Of a stretch of 64,000 nt of DNA, positions 60,452 through 64,000 are shown in pieces. The position numbers and the translations under genes were made by a program. The DNA is from Caulobacter radicis (GTDB lineage: Bacteria; Pseudomonadota; Alphaproteobacteria; Caulobacterales; Caulobacteraceae), in contig NZ_QDKO01000009.1 in NCBI RefSeq assembly GCF_003094615.1, positions 248,001 through 312,000 of the forward strand, given 5' to 3'. Position 1 is the stretch's first letter. Every line of letters starts with the position of its first letter. The notes beneath the pieces were generated by a model that saw only the letters and a list, made by a program, of their open reading frames with translations, did not search any database and was not told the DNA's origin.

Positions 60452-60669
60452 GATTCCCCTTCGATCGAAAAATGACGTCGGTCTGTCCTTCTCGGACATC
60501 CTGCAAGCGGCTCGCGCCTGGGTAGCTGTCAGCGCTGTCTTTCAGGCTTTGGATGCGGCGGGGGGGTCAGAATATTCAATAAAAACAACATGAAATTCCA
60601 GTGGTGGTTTAGGGGCGCGGCGCGCCGCCTCGTCGTGGCGACGCTTCGAAATCCGCCGATTTCCGAAAA

Positions 60670-60683
60670 TGACAACGTTGACA
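60670..60683. promoter_or_regulatory. LacI-like operator candidate TGACAACGTTGACA
   Basis: Core CAACGTTG is a perfect palindrome with central CpG, flanked by TG and CA, typical of LacI-family operators. It ends 6 nt before the candidate -35 of the receptor gene. Confidence 0.5.
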
Positions 60684-60689
60684 TTCTTG

Positions 60690-60718
60690 TTGACTTGCCG
60701 GGGACATTTGGGAATGTT
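60690..60718 (+). promoter_or_regulatory. Candidate promoter of the TonB-receptor gene
   Basis: TTGACT (60690-60695), 17 nt, AATGTT (60713-60718). The spacer contains the half-site GGACATTT. A motif match only; the -10 is weak. Confidence 0.4.
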
Positions 60719-60910
60719 GCCACCGTGACCGGCGTCTGAGAGCCGGATCGCAGCACCGTTCCGGCGCCGGGGGTCGCCGACAGGACAATCACCGGGTCAC
60801 GACCGCCGAAGCAGGTTGGCGTGAAGGTCGAGACCCGGCTCGAGACCCACCGCGGCGTCAAAAGGCGTCGCGGCCCGAACGCAAGAACAAGACATTGGGG
60901 AGCGATCGAT

Positions 60911-63900
60911 TTGACCACACCACGTAGCAAGTCCGTCTGGACTCGCGGCCTGACCCTGGCCCTTCTGGCCGGCGCGTCGCAGGCCGTCATCACCACATCC
61001 GCCCTGGCGCAGACCGCCGGTTCGACCGAAGAGACCGCGGTCGAGGAGATCGTCGTCACCGGCGTGCGCGGCTCGCAGCTGAAGTCGGTCGACGTCAAGC
61101 GCCGCGAGGCCTCGATCGTCGACGCCATCTCGGCCGAGGACATCGGCAAGCTGCCCGACGTCACCATCGCCGACTCGCTGCAGCGCATCCCGGGCATCCA
61201 GATCCAGCGCAACGCCGGTGAAGGCGCCACCGTCAACATCCGGGGCCTGGCCCAGGTCATCACCCTGCTGAACGGCGAGCAGTACCTCAGCGCGGGCAAC
61301 ATGGGCTCGGCCCAGCCCAACCTGCTGGACGTGCCCTCGCAGCTGATGAACCAGGTGCTGGTCTACAAGTCGACCGACCCGAACAACGCCCTGTCGGGCA
61401 TCTCGGGCACCATCGACCTGCGCACCCGCCGGCCGTTCCAGATGCAGGAAGGCTTCACCTTCGCCGGCGCGGCCGAGGCCCAGCGCGGCGAACGCACCAA
61501 GGAAGACGACTACCTGGCCAACATCCTGGCCAGCTGGCGCAACGACCGCGTCGGCCTGCTGGTTTCGGCCGCGCAGAGCAAGTCGAACCTGGGCAACAAC
61601 TTCTCGGGCGCCGTCTCGCTGTCGGGCAACAACGACTGGGGCGGTTCGAACCCGAACAACTTCCTGTCGCCGCACGGCTTCGAAAGCTTCAACCGCGTCG
61701 TCGAGCGCAAGCGCACCGGCGTCAACGTGTCGTTCGAGGCCGACCTGGGCGAGGGCTTCACCCTGGTCGCCGAGGGCTTCTACGCCAAGCTCGACGAATA
61801 CAACCGCGCCGCCGGCATCAACATCTCCAACCGCTGGGACGGCGGCGCTTTCGGCAACTGGACCCGTCCCACCGACTTCGAGCAGACCGGCGTCAGCGCG
61901 CCGCCGCCCGGCCCGGCCCCGATCGGCGGCAACGGCCGTCCGTGGCTGGCGGTCAGCGAGTACGACATCGACGCCTGGTGGGTGAACTCGTTCACCGTCA
62001 ACCGCGTCACCAAGTCCGAGAGCAAGAACTACAATCTCGAACTGAAGTACGACAACGGCGGCAACTTCACCTCGGAAGTGCGGGCCATCCGCGCCAACGG
62101 CGACCGCCTGAGCATGAACGGCCAGGCCCAGGGCGACCTGTCCAACTGGCAGTACGCGCCGGACCGCTTCACGCTGTTCCGCAACGCCCAGGACCGCACC
62201 CGCGGCACCTTCTATCCGAAGGCCATCTGCGACCAGTATCCGGCCAGCCAGCGCAGCAACGCCGTCACCGGCTCGGCCGGCGGCTGCTACCTGAACCCCA
62301 ACCCCTTGGGCTACGGCCAGAACCCGCAGCTGCACTATGACGTCAGCGGCAAGAGCCCGGTGTGGAGCGGCTTCGACACCCCGATCTCGGGCGGCCTGGG
62401 CGCAGGCAAGACCCTGCGCGACTACATGGCCAACAAGGACAGCTACGCGATCGGGGCCTTCTCGTCGGAAGGCAACAACGAAGTCGAGTCGGACATGAAC
62501 GTGTTCCGCGCCGACGGTCACTACAAGTTCGACGAGAAGTTCCTGGGCTTCATCACCAAGGTCGACGCCGGCGTCCGCCAGAGCGACCGCTCGGTCAGCG
62601 TCGAGCAATTCCACCTGTTCTCGGGCTTCTACGGCGGGGTTCCCGGCGCGGTGCAGGCCAACGGCGCGCCCGTTCCGGCCGGCGGCTGCATGGCCCAGTG
62701 GAAGGCCATCGACGTCGTTATGAACCAGAACCAGTGCCAGGCCGGCGAGTTCGTGCCCAACCCGATCACCGGCGTGCCGGAGTTCCAGGGCTACACGGTC
62801 AACCGTCCGACCAAGCTGACGACCTACAACAACGCCATCTGGGTCAACAACCTGGGCGGCGTCACCAAGGGCATGCCCGGCTTCTGGGCCATCGACCCGC
62901 GTGACTTCGACGACGTGCTGGCCTTCCAGAAGAAGGTGTTCGGCGACGCCGTCCGCGTGCAGGTGCCTGGCCAGACCTACGACGTCGACCTGAAGGAACA
63001 GAGCGCCTACGGCGCCGGCGCCTTCGAGATCGGCCAGCTGTCGGGCGACTTCGGCCTGCGCGTCATCCAGACGGAACTGCTGGTGAAGCAGAACCTGACC
63101 GGCGACGTCATGAACTACGGCGACACCAACGCCGACGCCGGCGACACGGTCACCCGCCGCAAGTACACGGACTGGCTGCCGTCGTTCAACGCCACCTACG
63201 ACCTGACCGACAACATCAAGCTGCGCTTCGCCTATTCGAAGACGATGCAGCCGCTCGACCTGGGCAGCTACGGCGGCGGCCTGTCGATCTTCACCGCCGA
63301 CTGCGGCGCCAGCATGCCGAACGTTCGCTGCGTGACCGGGGCCAGCGCCTCGGGCAACCCGAACCTCGACCCGTGGCGCTCGCAGAACTTCGACGGCGCG
63401 ATCGAGTACTACTTCGGCCGGGCCTCGATGCTGAACATCTCGGCCTTCAAGCTGAAGATCGACAGCTTCGTCACCGGCGGCACCATCAAGGGCAGCTTCC
63501 CCGACCAGGACGGCGTGATCCGCCGCGAGGTCGACGTGTCGCTGCCGCTGCAAGGCGACGGCGGCGAGGTCTCGGGCGTGGAGCTGGGCGCCAAGATCGC
63601 CTTCACCGACATCATCCCGGACGTGCCGATCCTGAAGAACTTCGGCGTCGACACCAACTACACCTACTCGCCCAGCGAGGAGTCGCGTCTGGACCTGAAG
63701 GGCGACAAGCTGCCGTTCTTCGACAACTCCAAGCACCAGTTCAACCTGGTCGGCTGGTACCAGGACGACAAGCTGCAGGCGCGCGTGGCCTACAACTACC
63801 GCACCGATCGCCTGTCCGGCACCATGGGCGGCGGCGGCCAGCGGGTGATCCCCATCTACCAGGGCTCCACCGGCTACGTCGACGTCAACGTCAGCTACGA

Positions 63901-64000
63901 CGTCCGCAAGGACGTGACGGTCTACTTCAACGGCTCGAACGTCACCGGCGAGATCGAGGACTACTACCTGCGTTTCGCCAAGGGCAAGGAACAGTACTCG
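60911..64000 (+). CDS. TonB-dependent receptor (3' end beyond the window)
   Basis: 1030 codons are visible and the frame remains open at the last base. The start is TTG with GGGGAG 8 nt upstream; no ATG/GTG start in frame is nearer. A signal peptide (LTLALLAGASQAVITTSALA) is followed by EEIVVTGVRGSQLKSVDVKR at the plug start and GKLPDVTIADSLQRIPGIQI, the hallmark of the TonB-Xanthomonas/Caulobacter receptor group (TIGR01782-like), then NIRGLAQVITLLNGEQYL. The rest is beta-barrel, with alternating aromatic strands and Asn/Gly-rich loops. With LacI and GH3 genes alongside, the cargo is probably an oligosaccharide taken across the outer membrane. Confidence 0.93.
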   Translation, partial: MTTPRSKSVWTRGLTLALLAGASQAVITTSALAQTAGSTEETAVEEIVVTGVRGSQLKSVDVKRREASIVDAISAEDIGKLPDVTIADSLQRIPGIQIQRNAGEGATVNIRGLAQVITLLNGEQYLSAGNMGSAQPNLLDVPSQLMNQVLVYKSTDPNNALSGISGTIDLRTRRPFQMQEGFTFAGAAEAQRGERTKEDDYLANILASWRNDRVGLLVSAAQSKSNLGNNFSGAVSLSGNNDWGGSNPNNFLSPHGFESFNRVVERKRTGVNVSFEADLGEGFTLVAEGFYAKLDEYNRAAGINISNRWDGGAFGNWTRPTDFEQTGVSAPPPGPAPIGGNGRPWLAVSEYDIDAWWVNSFTVNRVTKSESKNYNLELKYDNGGNFTSEVRAIRANGDRLSMNGQAQGDLSNWQYAPDRFTLFRNAQDRTRGTFYPKAICDQYPASQRSNAVTGSAGGCYLNPNPLGYGQNPQLHYDVSGKSPVWSGFDTPISGGLGAGKTLRDYMANKDSYAIGAFSSEGNNEVESDMNVFRADGHYKFDEKFLGFITKVDAGVRQSDRSVSVEQFHLFSGFYGGVPGAVQANGAPVPAGGCMAQWKAIDVVMNQNQCQAGEFVPNPITGVPEFQGYTVNRPTKLTTYNNAIWVNNLGGVTKGMPGFWAIDPRDFDDVLAFQKKVFGDAVRVQVPGQTYDVDLKEQSAYGAGAFEIGQLSGDFGLRVIQTELLVKQNLTGDVMNYGDTNADAGDTVTRRKYTDWLPSFNATYDLTDNIKLRFAYSKTMQPLDLGSYGGGLSIFTADCGASMPNVRCVTGASASGNPNLDPWRSQNFDGAIEYYFGRASMLNISAFKLKIDSFVTGGTIKGSFPDQDGVIRREVDVSLPLQGDGGEVSGVELGAKIAFTDIIPDVPILKNFGVDTNYTYSPSEESRLDLKGDKLPFFDNSKHQFNLVGWYQDDKLQARVAYNYRTDRLSGTMGGGGQRVIPIYQGSTGYVDVNVSYDVRKDVTVYFNGSNVTGEIEDYYLRFAKGKEQYS

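Larger units (their letters stand above)
60243..60910. other. 668-bp regulatory region between the LacI and TonB-receptor genes
   Basis: No protein or RNA gene is supported here. It contains three palindromic sites described separately, a -35/-10-like pair (TTGACT 60690-60695, 17 nt, AATGTT 60713-60718), AT-rich patches near 60360-60420 and 60570-60600, and a leader of about 190 nt before the receptor. Frames crossing it are shadows. Confidence 0.6.

Noticed and set aside
60797..63736. 979-codon open frame on the minus strand
   Set aside because: It is antisense to the TonB-receptor gene. The composition (runs of Val/Gly/Ala/Asp/His/Gln) is the usual shadow of GC-rich coding sequence, with no domain or ribosome binding site.

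Overview
The window is very GC-rich, gene-dense DNA from an alphaproteobacterium, most probably Caulobacter or a close relative. The reasons are: two HWE-type histidine kinases, a TonB-dependent receptor of the Xanthomonas/Caulobacter type, a DUF4167 protein, a petABC (cytochrome bc1) operon, candidate promoters close to the Caulobacter housekeeping consensus (TTGACGS, 10-14 nt, GCTANAWC), and several dispersed palindromic intergenic repeat families. No rRNA, tRNA, CRISPR array, insertion sequence or prophage was recognised. The species assignment is an inference from gene content only.

Layout. Positions 1-9.3 kb hold the end of a membrane protein gene, a four-sensor HWE kinase, an RhlE-type RNA helicase, a GGDEF/EAL c-di-GMP protein, a DMT transporter and a small OmpA-like protein. 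At 9.4-15.5 kb are a threonine aldolase, an overlapping lipoprotein / M48 protease / lipoprotein / mini-membrane-protein cluster, a PRC-barrel protein, a MutT-type Nudix enzyme and a GH43 glycosidase. At 15.7-19.8 kb a methyltransferase and comF diverge from overlapping start codons, followed by grxC, a nitrilase-family amidase, a DUF1178 protein and a dienelactone hydrolase. At 19.9-22.6 kb are two glycine-zipper envelope proteins, a secreted protein and a VapBC-type toxin-antitoxin pair.

From 22.6 to 50.7 kb runs a housekeeping backbone: ubiG, lysC, ptsP, rodZ, ispG, prfA, prmC, the DUF4167 gene, an HWE kinase with response regulator, an M48 lipoprotein protease and clpB. As far as I recall, much of this order is shared among alphaproteobacteria. 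Accessory blocks sit between its members: AraC/DMT/glycine-zipper genes between lysC and ptsP; MocR/LysE, a Moco-like domain protein and an alpha/beta hydrolase between ispG and prfA; and GNAT, YihY, MOSC and DUF1028 genes between prfA and prmC. After clpB come an OmpA-type lipoprotein, trmL and petA-petB-petC with a strong terminator, then an OsmC-like and an aspartyl-protease-like gene. The window closes with a carbohydrate locus: a LacI-type repressor and a GH3 beta-glucosidase in one direction, and a TonB-dependent receptor (cut by the window end) in the other, around a 668-bp regulatory region with LacI-like operator candidates.

The most unusual non-coding signal is a large GC-rich palindromic repeat present seven times, always at the 3' end of at least one gene. 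No clearly new defence or mobile system was found. The candidates for undescribed biology are the lipoprotein/M48 cluster, the triple-repeat glycine-zipper protein, the repeat family, and the operator region near 60.3-60.9 kb.
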